This document shows positions 12,377 through 24,600 of a stretch of 64,000 bases of DNA, piece after piece. The DNA is from Bilabrum cf. latius (Eukaryota; Bigyra: Bicosoecida; Bigyra; Bicosoecida): assembly GCA_965178125.1 (NCBI GenBank), contig OZ237768.1, positions 310,001 to 374,000 of the forward strand, given 5' to 3'. Positions within the stretch are counted from its first letter, which is position 1; the number at the start of each line of letters is the position of its first letter. The notes below the pieces were generated by a model. It had not been told where the DNA came from. It searched no databases and saw nothing but the letters and a program-made list of their open reading frames with translations. Made by a program: the position numbers and the translations under genes.

Positions 12377-14794
12377 ATGGGCTGCGGGCTTTCGAAGATG
12401 CCGGAAGGCATTGCTACAGACGAAGTAAGTACACTAAAGACATCGAACGACTGCAATTGTACTCATTTATACTAAGCACTCGGCAAACACCTTGAGGGCG
12501 GGTTGAAACCATCGCAGCCAACGAAGGAACGCCAGTCTTCTTCTCGGGGCTAGAAGCATTCTTCCGCGCCACAACCGGACGTGCAAGCACCCAACCACCA
12601 GGAAGATCACAAACAAAATGATGGGTAGGGAATAGTTTCCCGGGGTAATATCATAGAAAAAGCGGACTAGGAAGCGTTTTCTGGCTATTTCGAGCCGGAC
12701 GGAACGAAGGTGGTGAGATCGAGTGCATTCGCAGACGGAACTACCGTGTGGATCCTTGCCGCAATCAAGTCGAGGCGTCAGAGGGTATTCTTTTCATGTG
12801 GTGTCAGCGAGGCAAGGGCTGTACAATCATGGTTTCAAGGTCTCATCTCGCTCTTGATCGACAAGGCAAACGTCGTTCCCGGTGTTCTGGGATCTGCTGA
12901 AAAGATTAGGTGCGTGCCAGCATGCGACAGCTCTTTCATGGCCCACGTGCCAAGTAAATTAAGCGTATGGACCGAGCGCGTGGCTGCCCGGGAAGCGCCA
13001 CGAAACGTCCAACTTTCCGTGACGGCAATGCTTCACAGCCTCCGGCTTCGTGGAGATCCATGCCAGAATCAGTACCGGGTAATCAGCGGAGTTGATATGA
13101 CAGGAGATGCTAGTGGCAGCGTGAGTGCCGCATCAGCAGGTTCCGTGAACATGTTTTCCTTCGGGGTGGGGAGCAGGATGAGCGAGCGAGGGAAGTCGGA
13201 TGGCGCTGTACTTGGCTTGAAGTCATGCTTCCGCAAGGCTTCGGATCGCAGTGAGCTAACCCCAAATGAGGTTATTTCTCTGAATTTGCGGGTACAGACA
13301 AGTGGCCGGGGCAAGTGGGCAACACGCACTTCAAAGGCTGCACGTAGTGCCCCGCAGCGAGCAGCATCGCAGCAATACTACACCACTGGCGTAGATGATC
13401 GGTCCGCAGGAAACAAATACCGAATCAAAGGAAGTGTGCCATTGGACCATGATAATGTTGGCGCGGAGGAAGGAGGCATGGGCGAGCCGGCCATTGCGGT
13501 CGCAAGCAAGAGCTATCCGGATCCGCAGAGAACCAAGTGGGTCGCAGCTAAACAAGCGTCCAAAGCTTCATCGTCTCGCAAAGAGACTGGTACCACTAGC
13601 CGCCATGCTGCTGCGGTTGCAGCTGCAGCTGCGCTTGCCGAAAACGGTAGCGGCGAGAGGAGCATCGATTCAGAGGAATCACGAGCGCACCGCACCAACA
13701 CTGACAGCAGCAGAAGCAGGAGCAAGCCAGCACTTACGCAGTCTCTCTCCTTCGAGCAGTTCTCTTCCTCTGGTGGCTCATTCGTGTTCGGCAGGAGGCA
13801 GGTCCTCGGGGCAGTGCAAGGCGGGTCGAGCCTGTACTCCACCAAGGGCCCGGGAGCAGTGGGCAGCGGTAGCGACCCCGGGCGGTCCATGGTACCAGTG
13901 CCAACCATCCAGGTGGCCCGGGCCTTCCTCGGCATGCCGGAGCAGGCTACGAGCAAGGATGACGATGGTGCATCCAGTGCCGCAGAGGACCGATCGGGCG
14001 TGCAGGTGGAAGAAATCAGGCCCGATGGGGGAGTCTTGTTGGCTGGAGGGAACAGCGCCACAGTAGTGCTGACCAGGCCCTCTCGCCGGTCCGTCTCGTG
14101 TCCTGCTGTGGACGGCCCTGCACACCCTGCTGCTGCCTCCACTGGCACGGCACACAGCCCGCACATGCCCACTGCCACCGGCCCTGTCTCCAAGTGGGGG
14201 GCCAAGAGAACAATGGCAAGGGGATACCCCGCAGCCAGCTCGGCCGGTGCGCCTCGTGCTGGCCCTGCTCCTCCCACTCGGTCAGCATTCACGTCCAACC
14301 AGGTCTTCCCCGCCCCGCCCAGCCCACCGCCGACCCATGATGTTGCTGCTGATGCAGCCTCGGGGCCCGGCACTGGTACAACTCCCGGAGACAAGTACAT
14401 TCCCACGTCCCTGCACTCGGTGCCCATGGCCCGGCTGGTGCCCTCTGATGTGTACCTGCCTGCCACCAAGCAGCACCAGACCATCCCCGAGCACGGGCCT
14501 GCGCCTGACACTACCACTGGCAGCGGGTCTCCAGACCACATCGCCAGGATGGCCAGCTCGGGTGCGTCCTCCGTGGGGTCCTCCATGATCGGCGTGCAGT
14601 AGGAGGAGAGGATGACGCTGACTCCACTGTTCCTGCTGACGATGCAGGGGCGCGGGTGGGACGGGCTGATGCGGCAGGCTCATTTTGTGCGGATGGTGAG
14701 GAACATGATCGGGGTGCACCACCTGGCCTTCGTGAAGCTCGAAGATGCGGGGGAACTTGCATGTGTGGACGCGCTGGGATCAGCTTCCATCTGA
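12377..14794 (+). CDS. Putatively N-myristoylated protein of unknown family, tandem copy 1
   Basis: Exon 1 (12377-12424) encodes MGCGLSKMPEGIATDE, an N-terminal Gly-Cys signature typical of myristoylation plus palmitoylation. It ends at a GTAAGT donor. Exon 2 (12710-14794) brings the total to 710 codons and ends in TGA. A conserved block near its start (VWILAAIKSRRQ, FFSCG, AVQSWFQGL) is shared with copies 2 and 3. I do not recognise the family; a PH-like membrane-binding fold is only a guess. The centre is Ser/Gly/Ala-rich disorder. The C-terminal ~40 residues (LTPLFLLTMQGRGWDGL, then VRMVRNMIGVHHLAFVKL) are conserved. The codon before that block is TAG at 14600-14602, whereas copy 3 has CAG. 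The acceptor of the 285-nt intron (AACGAAG) is weaker than the other acceptors. Confidence 0.68.
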
Positions 14795-14799
14795 TTGTT

Positions 14800-17700
14800 C
14801 GATTTGATTCGATTCGTGTCGTTTTGAAACATTCTTGCGTTGTGGGACACCATCGTACTGCTATCGACATAGTGTCGCCAGGGTAGGCGAGTTCGAGCAG
14901 CCGGTTCCAACCGCGGCGATAGCGTCTGCCGGTCGCAAGCTGGTCCACCACGAACGCCCGCGACTCTGGTTCGCATTTCCACGGCACTCTGCAAAGTGCC
15001 CCATTACGAACAGGGCGATCCTCGCGACACCTGGATTTCGAGAAGTGTACCATTCACTCACAAAGGTTGCTTCCCCGACAGAAGCACTGACACAGCGCCT
15101 CATTCGCAGACTTCGGCAGCAACGCGGGCAAGTTCCGTCGGAAGTCATGGGATGCGTTTGGTCTCAGCCCGGAGATTTGGCTGCTAATCAAGTGAGATGC
15201 GATGATGACATCATACTGACTGCGAGCTTGTGTCGCTCTCTCGTATCCTTGTTTACCGTCAAAATGGCCATGACAAGATGCCCTGCCAAATTCCGCAGCC
15301 AGCCGTGCCCCGACCGCTGCACGGCCACGAGGAGCCCTCTGATCTGCATTCGTCCGGCAGCCTGAAGTCATTACATGGTGATGATGCTATCGGCTTGCAT
15401 CTTGGTCAAGGTGCGGGCCCAATACTTCAACAGACCGGCTCGTCCGGCTCAGCGATGTCGCTGAGGCCGGCAGGGCAGAGCGCCATGGCCAACGACACAG
15501 TCGTTTGGATCATCGCTGCAGTGAAAAGCAAGAGACAAAGAGCTTTCTTCTCTTGCGGGATCAACGAAGCAAAGGCCGTGCAGATGTGGTTTCAGAACCT
15601 GCACAGCGCCTTTGCAAACGTCGTCGCACGTAATGCCGACGCGATCGGTTCAGCAGACAAGCTTCGATGCGTGGCAGCATGCGAAAGCTCGTTCATGGCA
15701 CAAGTACCGAAGAAACTAAGGGTGTGGACCAAGCAAGCACCAGCGGCTCAGGAGCCGACACGAATCCCCCGCCATATCGTGACCTCGATGCTGCACAGCC
15801 TTCGTTTGCCTGGCGATCCGAGCCAGAATCGATACAAAGTGATCGGTGGAGTTGATATGACACGGGACTTTAGTGGCAGCATGAGTGCAGCTTCGGTTGG
15901 ATCTGTGGGCGTGTTTTCAGGTGGTTTGGGCAGCCGGTCGGGCACTCGTGGCAAGTCGGATGGTTCTGTGCTCGGCCTGAAGTCTTGTTTCCGGAAGCCA
16001 TCAGACCGCAATCAATTCTTGGTGAATGGATCTTTGTCACTGGATCTGCGGCTGTAGTAGAGGGGCATCGGCGGGAAGAGGGCTGGAAGCATAACTGGGA
16101 CCAGAGCGGCAAAGCGAGCAGCGTCGCAGCCATTCCACGCTACAACAGCAGGCCGGTGGTCGCACAGGCTGCGCCTGGACGATGACGATACAAGCAGCGA
16201 GTCTGGCGACGAAGGCGGCCCGGATGGCATCTCCAGGGTGCGCGGCGTCCCTCCCGCCCCTGAGGCTCCAGCCACGGTGGGACACGGAGACATGGACCGC
16301 TCAGCAGGTGACGACGATGCAGCGAGCAACAACGCCAGCGGTCCCGGGACCAAGCCAGGCGCCGATGATGGCAGAGAACACCGTGGAGACAGCGAGCTCG
16401 ACTCTGGTGCAGAGGACCAGCCCCAGCCCTCGCCGAGCAGCAGCAGCACCTACGACTCCCTGACCAAGACAGGGTCCGTCGGGATGAGCAGCGGCAGCGG
16501 AAGCTCACCAAGGGGGCCCGGCATGTTCAACCGTCAGATGGTGCTGCGGGCAGTGCAGGGAGAAGCCAGCATGAGCTCTGTGGCTCGGAGCGCCAGCGTG
16601 TACATGACCACACCCCCCGTGATCGAGGTGGCTGCGACTTTCCTAGGCATCCAGCCGCATGGGAGCGGTGGGGGGTGGAAGGGGACACACGGTGCGCGGG
16701 TCATGAAGGGGATCACCCACGGCAAGCAGTCCCAGCCCACCGCAGATTCATGTGCAGGTTCAGGTGCAGGTGTGTCTGTGGGAAGGCCCTCTTGCCGGAC
16801 CGTCTCGTGTCCTGCAGTGGACGGGACTGCACACCCTGCTGCTGCCTCCACCGGTACGGCACACAGCCCGCACATGCCCACTGCCACCGGCCCTGTCTCC
16901 AAGTGGGGGGCCAAGAGAACAATGGCAAGGGGATACCCCGCAGCCAGCTCGGCCGGTGCGCCTCGTGCTGCCCCTGCTCCTCCCACCAGGTCAGCATCCA
17001 CGTCCAACCAGGTCTTCCCCGCCCCGCCCAGCCCACCGCCGACCCATGATGTTGCTGCTGATGCAGCCTCGGGGCCCGGCACTGGCACAACTCCCGGAGA
17101 CAAGTACATTCCCACGTCCCTGCACTCGGTGCCCATGGCCCGGCTGGTGCCCTCTGATGTGTACCTGCCTGCCACCAAGCAGCACCAGACCATCCCCGAG
17201 CACGGGCCTGCGCCTGACACTACCACTGGCAGCGAGTCTCCAGACCACATCGCCAGGATGGCCAGCTCGGGTGCGTCCTCCGTGGGGTCCTCCATGATCG
17301 GCGTGCAGTAGGAGGAGAGGATGACGCTGACTCCACTGTTCCTGCTGACGATGCAGGGGCGCGGGTGGGACGGGCTGATGCGGCAGGCTCATTTTGTGCG
17401 GATGGTGAGGAACATGATCGGGGTGCACCACCTGGCCTTCGTGAAGCTCGAAGATGCGGGGGGACTTGCATGTGTGGACGCGCTGGGATCAGCTTCCATC
17501 TGATTGTTCGATTCGATTCGATTCGTGTCGTTAGATGCGTGTGGATGAGTTTTGAAATATTCTGGCGTTGTGGAAGACTAGCAAGTCTATCGTATTGCTA
17601 TCGGCATAATGCCGCCAGGGTAGGCGAGTTCGAGCAGCCGGTTCCAACCGCGACGAAAGCGTCTGCCGGTCGCAAGCTGGTCCACCACGAACGCCGCGAT

Positions 17701-20200
17701 TCTGGTTCGCATTTCCACGGCGCTCTGCAAAGTGCCCCATTACGAACAGGGCGATCCTCGCGACACCTGGATTTCGAGAAGTGTACCATTCACTCACAAA
17801 GGTTGCTTCCCCGACAGAAGCACTGACACAGCGCCTCATTCGCAGACTTCGGCAGCAACGCGGGCAAGTTCCGTCGGAAGTCATGGGATGCGTTTGGTCT
17901 CAGCCCGGAGATTAGCCTCCTAATCAAGTGAGATGCGATGATGACATCGTACTGACTGCGAGCTTGTGTCGCTCTCTCGTATCCTTGTTTACCGTCAAAA
18001 TGGCCATGACAAGATGCCCTGCCAAATTCCGCAGCCAGCCGTGCCCCGACTGCCGCACGGCCACGAGGAGCCCTCTGATCTGCATTCGTCCGGCAGCCTG
18101 AAGTCATTACATGGTGATGATGCTATCGGCTTGCATCTTGGTCAAGGTGCGGGCCCAATACTTCAACAGACCGGCTCGTCCGGCTCAGCGATGTCGCTGA
18201 GGCCGGCAGGGCAGAGCGCCATGGCCAACGACACAGTCGTTTGGATCATCGCTGCAGTGAAAAGCAAGAGACAAAGAGCTTTCTTCTCTTGCGGGATCAA
18301 CGAAGCAAAGGCCGTGCAGATGTGGTTTCAGAACCTGCACAGCGCCTTTGCAAACGTCGTCGCACGTAATGCCGACGCGATCGGTTCAGCAGACAAGCTT
18401 CGATGCGTGGCAGCATGCGAAAGCTCGTTCATGGCACAAGTACCGAAGAAACTAAGGGTGTGGACCAAGCAAGCACCAGCGGCTCAGGAGCCGACACGAA
18501 TCCCCCGCCATATCGTGACCTCGATGCTGCACAGCCTTCGTTTGCCTGGCGATCCGAGCCAGAATCGATACAAAGTGATCGGTGGAGTTGATATGACACG
18601 GGACTTTAGTGGCAGCATGAGTGCAGCTTCGGTTGGATCTGTGGGCGTGTTTTCAGGTGGTTTGGGCAGCCGGTCGGGCACTCGTGGCAAGTCGGATGGC
18701 TCTGTGCTCGGCCTGAAGTCTTGTTTCCGGAAGCCATCAGACCGCAATCAATTCTTGGTGAATGGATCTTTGTCACTGGATCTGCGGCTGTAGTAGAGGG
18801 GCATCGGCGGGAAGAGGGCTGGAAGCACAACTGGGGCCAGAGCGGCAAAGCGAGCAGCGTCGCAGCCATTCCACGCTACAACAGCAGGCCGGTGGTCGCA
18901 CAGGCTGCGCCTGGACGATGACGATACAAGCAGCGAGTCTGGCGACGAAGGCGGCCCGGATGGCATCTCCAGGGTGCGCGGCGTCCCTCCCGCCCCTGAG
19001 GCTCCAGCCACGTTGGGACACGGAGACATGGACCGCTCAGCAGGTGACGACGATGCAGCGAGCAACAACGCCAGCGGTCCCGGGACCAAGCCAGGCGCCG
19101 ATGATGGCAGAGAACACCGTGGAGACAGCGAGCTCGACTCTGGTGCAGAGGACCAGCCCCAGCCCTCGCCGAGCAGCAGCAGCACCTACGACTCCCTGAC
19201 CAAGACAGGGTCCGTCGGGATGAGCAGCGGCAGCGGAAGCTCACCAAGGGGGCCCGGCATGTTCAACCGTCAGATGGTGCTGCGGGCAGTGCAGGGAGAA
19301 GCCAGCATGAGCTCTGTGGCTCGGAGCGCCAGCGTGTACATGACCACACCCCCCGTGATCGAGGTGGCTGCGACTTTCCTAGGCATCCAGCCGCATGGGA
19401 GCGGTGGGGGGTGGAAGGGGACACACGGTGCGCGGGTCATGAAGGGGATCACCCACGGCAAGCAGTCCCAGCCCACCGCAGATTCATGTGCAGGTTCAGG
19501 TGCAGGTGTGTCTGTGGGAAGGCCCTCTCGCCGGACCGTCTCGTGTCCTGCAGTGGACGGGACTGCACACCCTGGTGCTGCCTCCACCGGTACGGCACAC
19601 AGCCCGCACATGCCCCCTGCCACCGGCCCTGTCTCCAAGTGGGGGGCCAAGAGAACAATGGCAAGGGGATACCCCGCAGCCAGCTCGGCCGGTGCGCCTC
19701 GTGCTGGCATTGCCCCTCCCACCCGGTCAGCATCCACGTCCAACCAGGTCTTCCCCGCCCCGCCCAGCCCACCGCCGACCCATGATGTTGCTGCTGCTGC
19801 AGCCTCGGGACCCGGCACTGATACAACCCCCGGTGGCAAGTACATGCCCACGTCCCTGCACTCGGTGCCCATGGCCCGGCTGGTGCCCTCTGATGTGTAC
19901 CTGCCTGCCACCAAGCAGCACCAGACCATCCCCGAGCACGGGCCTGCGCCTGACACTGCCACTGGCAGCGGGTCTCCAGACCACATCGCCAGGATGGCCA
20001 GCTCGGGTGCGTCCTCCGTGGGGTCCTCCATGATCGGCGTGCAGCAGGAGGAGAGGATGACGCTGACTCCACTGTTCCTGCTGACGATGCAGGGGCGCGG
20101 GTGGGACGGGCTGATGCGGCAGGCGCATTTTGTGCGGATGGTGAGGAACATGATCGGGGTGCACCACCTGGCCTTCGTGAAGCTGGAGGGGGCGAGGGGG
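14800..20200 (+). repeat. Recent tandem duplication, copies 2 and 3
   Basis: The block at about 14.85-17.5 kb and the block at about 17.55-20.2 kb are almost identical, with a constant offset of 2,736 bp over most of their length. Genes, introns and intergenic DNA are all included. Copy 1 (12.4-14.8 kb) is diverged at its 5' end, but its last ~700 bp and 3' flank are nearly identical to the other copies. That pattern suggests unequal crossing-over or gene conversion. Confidence 0.9.
15147..17503 (+). CDS. Putatively N-myristoylated protein of unknown family, tandem copy 2
   Basis: Exon 1 (15147-15191) encodes MGCVWSQPGDLAANQ and ends at GTGAGA. The 107-nt intron ends in TTCCGCAG and exon 2 runs from 15299 to 17503, giving 749 codons. 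The MGC start again predicts dual acylation, so membrane attachment is likely. The conserved core reads VVWIIAAVKSKRQ, FFSCGINEAKAVQMW and FMAQVPKKLRVWT. Two consecutive TAG codons (16055-16060) follow LRL in the middle and are read through into 330 further open codons. Another TAG lies at 17309-17311. Paralogue comparison supports the gene model. Function is unknown. Confidence 0.72.
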
Positions 20201-20203
20201 TGA
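17883..20203 (+). CDS. Putatively N-myristoylated protein of unknown family, tandem copy 3
   Basis: This is a near-duplicate of copy 2, with exon 1 at 17883-17927, a 107-nt intron and exon 2 at 18035-20203, giving 737 codons. Exon 1 reads MGCVWSQPGDQPPNQ, where one Q is TAG and copy 2 has TTG (Leu). At 20045-20047 it has CAG where copies 1 and 2 have TAG, a synonymous change if UAG is Gln. Its 3' end differs from the other copies. After VHHLAFVKLEG it runs into a 65-bp minisatellite and stops at the first TGA, so its last residues differ from those of its sisters. Confidence 0.72.
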
Positions 20204-20445
20204 TGGTGAGGAACATGATCGGGGTGCACCACCTGGCCTTCGTGAAGCTGGAGGGGGCGCGGGGGTGATGGTGAGGAACATGATCGGGGTGCACCACCTG
20301 GCCTTCGTGAAGCTGGAGGGGGCGAGGGGGTGATGGTGAGGAACATGATCGGGGTGCACCACCTGGCCTTCGTGAAGCTGGAGGGGGCGCGGGGGTGATG
20401 GTGAGGAACATGATCGGGGTGCACCACCTGGCCTTCGTGAAGCTA
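20136..20445 (+). repeat. 65-bp minisatellite made from the 3' coding end of copy 3
   Basis: A 65-bp unit, beginning TGATGGTGAGGAACATGATC at 20201, is repeated head to tail at 20201, 20266, 20331 and 20396 (the last partial). A founding copy lies inside the coding sequence at about 20136-20200. The unit encodes the conserved MVRNMIGVHHLAFVKL motif but is not a multiple of three. Each unit begins with the TGA that ends the gene, so only the first unit is translated. Confidence 0.93.
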
Positions 20446-20537
20446 TAGCAACAGGAAGTGGAGCCGGAGGTGGACTGACAACGCACCTTGCAGTGCATAG
20501 GCATATATCAGATACGTCAACTATTTTTTTTCTTAAA

Positions 20538-21438
20538 TCAAGAGCAGCACCCGCCGCTTGGCTTCGTGCCATCATCGTCGTCATCATCCACCTCTACAAA
20601 ATCTTCACCCCTCTCGCCTTCCCTCCCCACGTTATTTATGATCAGTTTAGCCAACTCTCGAAACGCCTCGGTGACTCCCTCGCCCGTCTTGGCCGATGTC
20701 TCCGCCACGACAAGCCCACCCTCCCGTTTCTCCAGGGCCTTTTTGACCTGCTCCACCAGGACTTTTCGGCTGTCGTCCGCCTCCTTCCTGCTCCGCGCGT
20801 CCATTCGGTCCAGGATGTCTGTCTTGTTTCCGATTAGCACGATCTGAGCGTCTTCGTCAGCCAAGCTGTGTATCGTTCTAACGTACTCATCGAGCACTTT
20901 CTGCAGCGTGGACATATCGGTGACGTCGTACACGAGGATGATTCCTTTCCTGCCGCGGATGTGGCTCTTTGTGATAGAAGCAAATCGCTCCTAGCCCGCA
21001 GTGTCGAACACGTTCAACCGGATATTGCAGCCATCCACCTGCGAGCCGAAACACTAGGCAGCATTGGCCGCGACGAACAGATCGATGCCATTCGCTTCGC
21101 AAGACGCAGCTTTGCAGCCAACATAGATGCTCTCACTTCGTCTGTAATACTAACTAGGTCCACACCGATCGTGGCACGATACCCTGGCCCGAAACGCTCT
21201 CCAGCGTATCCATGAACTAGTGTTGTCTTACCAACACCAGCGTCTCCGAGCTGCAACGGTGCGCATGAGTTCGATGAGCAGGATAAGAAATACGTGTAGC
21301 GCGCTCTTCGACCAACGATGAACAAGAAATGAATGATACAGTGCGCCAGCGAGTAGACCTTACTGTGCACGCCGTAGTCGACAGGTCGTCCTCAATGTCC
21401 CCTATTCCTCCATAAGCGCCTGAATGGGCACCTGCCAT
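20538..21438 (-). CDS. Rab-family small GTPase
   Basis: Exons are 21438-21364, 21250-21137 and 21038-20538 (229 codons, TGA stop). The introns are 113 and 98 nt, with acceptors GTTGCAG and CTCGCAG. GTPase motifs occur in order: P-loop GDAGVGKTT, switch I RATIGVD, switch II FDTAGQERF, GNKTD and ETSAKTG. The C-terminus GGCCS is a double-Cys prenylation signal. Rabs direct vesicle traffic on membranes. The switch II glutamine, needed for GTP hydrolysis, is the TAG at 20991-20993. Two oddities stand out. The beta-1 strand before the P-loop is missing from my exon 1/2 join, so a micro-exon or different exon 1 may exist. A charged insertion (DARSRKEADDSRK) precedes the last motif. The Rab subfamily is not clear. 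Confidence 0.86.
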
Positions 21439-21630
21439 ACAATTGTTACGCAGCGAGTGACTTTGTCTGGCCGCAGATGTATTGGCTTAGTGTTTGACCA
21501 GATCCATCCACGAATGTTGCGTTCTGCCAATTCTTTGATATCATCTTCATATTTGGATGTTTGGTTACAACCGCTTTCGAATCGGTTGGACGCGAGCAAC
21601 TTCTCGGGACACCCAACACGTTTCTGGCTG

Positions 21631-24600
21631 ATGTCAACCCAGGATGAAGTGACCTAGCGATTGAAACGCATCCAGAAAAGGAAGCATGAGATCGCTGTGC
21701 TTGAGTCTCTGCCTCCTGCTAGGTATCAGGCATACGTGAAGCTTCAACAAAGGCAGGCCGCTGCTTCAATTTAGCGGGCCTTTCGGCGCAAGCAGGATGG
21801 CGATTATAGTGAAATCGACTTGCCACGTTTGTCTCCTTCAGACAGTCACGGCGGTGTAATCACGTCTTTGGAAGGAGAATCAAAACATGTAGAGACGAAA
21901 AGCCCAGACCGAGGCGACGATGTCGGCGATCGGCCGCAGGACAAGTTGGCACCGGAGACCGCCGCTGAACGCGATGTAGATGATGCATTTGCTGCACCGG
22001 ATGGAGAAGCTTCATTGAGCGCGGACGTCGCCGTTGATCCAGGGGCTCTGTCTCACAAGCAGCACGAGTACCTGCAGTGGGCCGAAGATGAGCACCGCGT
22101 CCGCGGCAGGCCGCGCTAGCTGCGCCATTGGAACGGATACGCGGACGTAGACGCCGACACGAGCGGTCGCGAAGCAAGCGGCCGGTGGATGGAGCGAGCA
22201 CGCCGGATTGCTCATCTCAGGGCAAGGTCAGAAGCCGCCCTGCAGTCCCTCCACGGCCTCAAACCGGAACATCGCGCCCCCGATGCCGCTCGATCAGCCG
22301 AGAATGCTAGCCCCGGATCAGGTGCTCGACTCAGCGGTCCCACGGCGCGCCACCGCCGCTCGCTTCTGGCCCGCAGGACGGCTGCACTCAGGGCCCGGCT
22401 CATGAAGCCACCGACTCTGCACGATGTGTGCCCGCCCACGACTGCGGAAGGTGCGGCGGCGGCGGAACAACAGCGAATCGGAGGCACGGGGCATGGGTCT
22501 GATTCTGGCTCCGAGTCGACCTTATCGGGGCTTGGTAGTGGCGAGTCTGCCAACAAGGGCCAGGGCCAGAGCAAGGGCAAGGGCGAGGGCAAGGGCGAGG
22601 GCGAGGGTAGCGGCCAAGACGGCGGAGAAGACGACGGGGAAAGGCAAGGGGGGAGAAACGGAGAGGGTGCAGACGAGGAGGGTGACGTTGCTGGAGACGG
22701 CAAGGCAGACGGAAGGCAGGTGCGGCGCCGCGCTTTGGACCGCAGGGCAGATATGTTCCGCAAGGCCGCCGAGGCTGCGCGGCGCCTCACACCATCAGAC
22801 CCTCGCATCCGGCGAGCAGGGGAGAGGGCACACCGGGACATGCTGCGGGCTCTGCTGCCGCCCGCCGACGCGGCACGGGAGTGGTGGGCCGTGCATGCGG
22901 GCGGGCAGAGCACGGATATCAGGCAGGAGCAGGAGCTGCCACTGCAGGTGCTAGAGGTAGACGCGACCGCTGCTGCTGCATCCAAGGGCAGCGCCGGCGG
23001 GGAAGGAGGAGAACCAGGCGATGGTACTAGCGATGAGAGCAAGGGTGCAGCGCACGATGGTGCAGCCACAGCTGCCGCTCCCGACGCCCCGCTGCCTCCA
23101 TCAGACCCCAACTCCCGCCGGTACACGGAGAAGCACCCCTCCAGCGGCTGGTGGCTCGCATACTCCGCAGGCCCGTTCGCGGGAGCGCCCCGCCTCGGGC
23201 CACTGAGCCCCGCAGGGGTACTCCCAGCTGCCCTCAGGCGAGGCACCGCCAGGGAACACAAATCCACCCATGGAGACAGGCGCGACAGGGGTCGCGCGTT
23301 GAGCCAGTATCCGAGGTCAAGACAGCCCGTGGCTGCGGGAGGGGGGGGCGGCCCAGAGGTTCCCCTGCCGGTGGTGGCCGGTGCGATGGACCGGCTGGGG
23401 ATCGTGGACCCGTGGGACGGGGACCGGATCCTTGCGCTGCAGAATGCGCGGCGCCGGGCGGACAACGGAACCGGAGAGGGTGACGGGTCGGCAGGCGGCA
23501 CGCTCCGTGTGGGCGTCAACGGGCAGGCGCTGAGCCTTGAGGGCATGGAAGAGGCCAGGAGGGCGGCGGCAGCGGCAGCCAGGGAACAAGACGCGGACAG
23601 TGGAGAGGTGGACCCCGATGTGACCAATGACGGTGTGACGAGTGCGATCGCGGGTGGGCAGGAGGCCGTCGGGGACGGAGAGTCGGCCGAAGCCGCAATC
23701 CAGGGAACAGCGCAGGCACTGCTGGGTTCCGCAGGCGTGTCCGCGGCAGAGGCAGCGGCCGCTGCCGGCCTGTCCGAGCTCAACGACCCGCTCTCCGCCG
23801 CCCTGCGAGCCGCTCCCTCGCTCGAGGCGCCCGTGGTGCGGCCCTCTTCGTCCTCGTCGGCCCCCGAAGGATCCGGGTAGCAGGCCGTGGGTGGTTCCGC
23901 TGGCGCGGCGCCAGGGACGGTGAGCCGGTACGAGGGCGGGTTTGACCGGTACGGCGCCCCCGTCGCCCGCAGGTTGCCATCCTTCGCCGTGCCCAGCGGC
24001 AGCGCGCAGGAGAGGGCAACGCTGGTGAGGGTGGGGCTGAGGAGAGACACAGGGAGGGTGCTTCGGGCGGCCCGGCGGGCGCAGGAGGAGATACTCAGGG
24101 AGCAAAGGCGTCAGGGTGGACAAAGTGGTAGCGATGGGGAGGGCGGCAATGACGACCAGAGAGACCACGATCAGGTTGACAGCTGGGAGGCGGGCGGCGG
24201 GGCGCAAGCAGACAGCATGGTCAGGGACTCGCTGGATGGCAACCGGCTTGCGGAACCGGATGAATCGCGCGGCGCCGGTGGGGTTGCCATCCCTGTTAGC
24301 ACCGTGGGACGATTAGGAGGTTCCGCAGGCGCCGCGCATCCAGGCAATTTCTTCGTGCTGACCAGGGAACAGGTCCTCGAGATGGCGCAGGCCGTGGGCG
24401 GCGGCAGTGGTGACAGCGACAAGCGGGGAGGAGAGAATAGCGGTGCTGGGGACAGGGAGAGGGGGACACGAGGTGTTGGTAGAGGGCGAGGAAATGGGGA
24501 GGCATTTTACGGTGGCAATGGCGGTGTGAGCGGCGCTGGGTTTCAGCCGGGGCGCTCTGCCAGGTCATAGAGGAGCGGCCGCTCCATCCCCTTCGATCTG

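Noticed and set aside
13513-14586. Long minus-strand ORF antisense to tandem copy 1 (similar ones opposite copies 2 and 3)
   Set aside because: It is a codon-bias shadow. The plus strand has the conserved mini-exon, splice sites and paralogue-conserved motifs.
22212-24050. 612-codon minus-strand ORF
   Set aside because: It is antisense to the IQ low-complexity gene and Ser/Pro/Ala-rich only. The plus-strand frame continues for 1,366 codons with an IQ motif.
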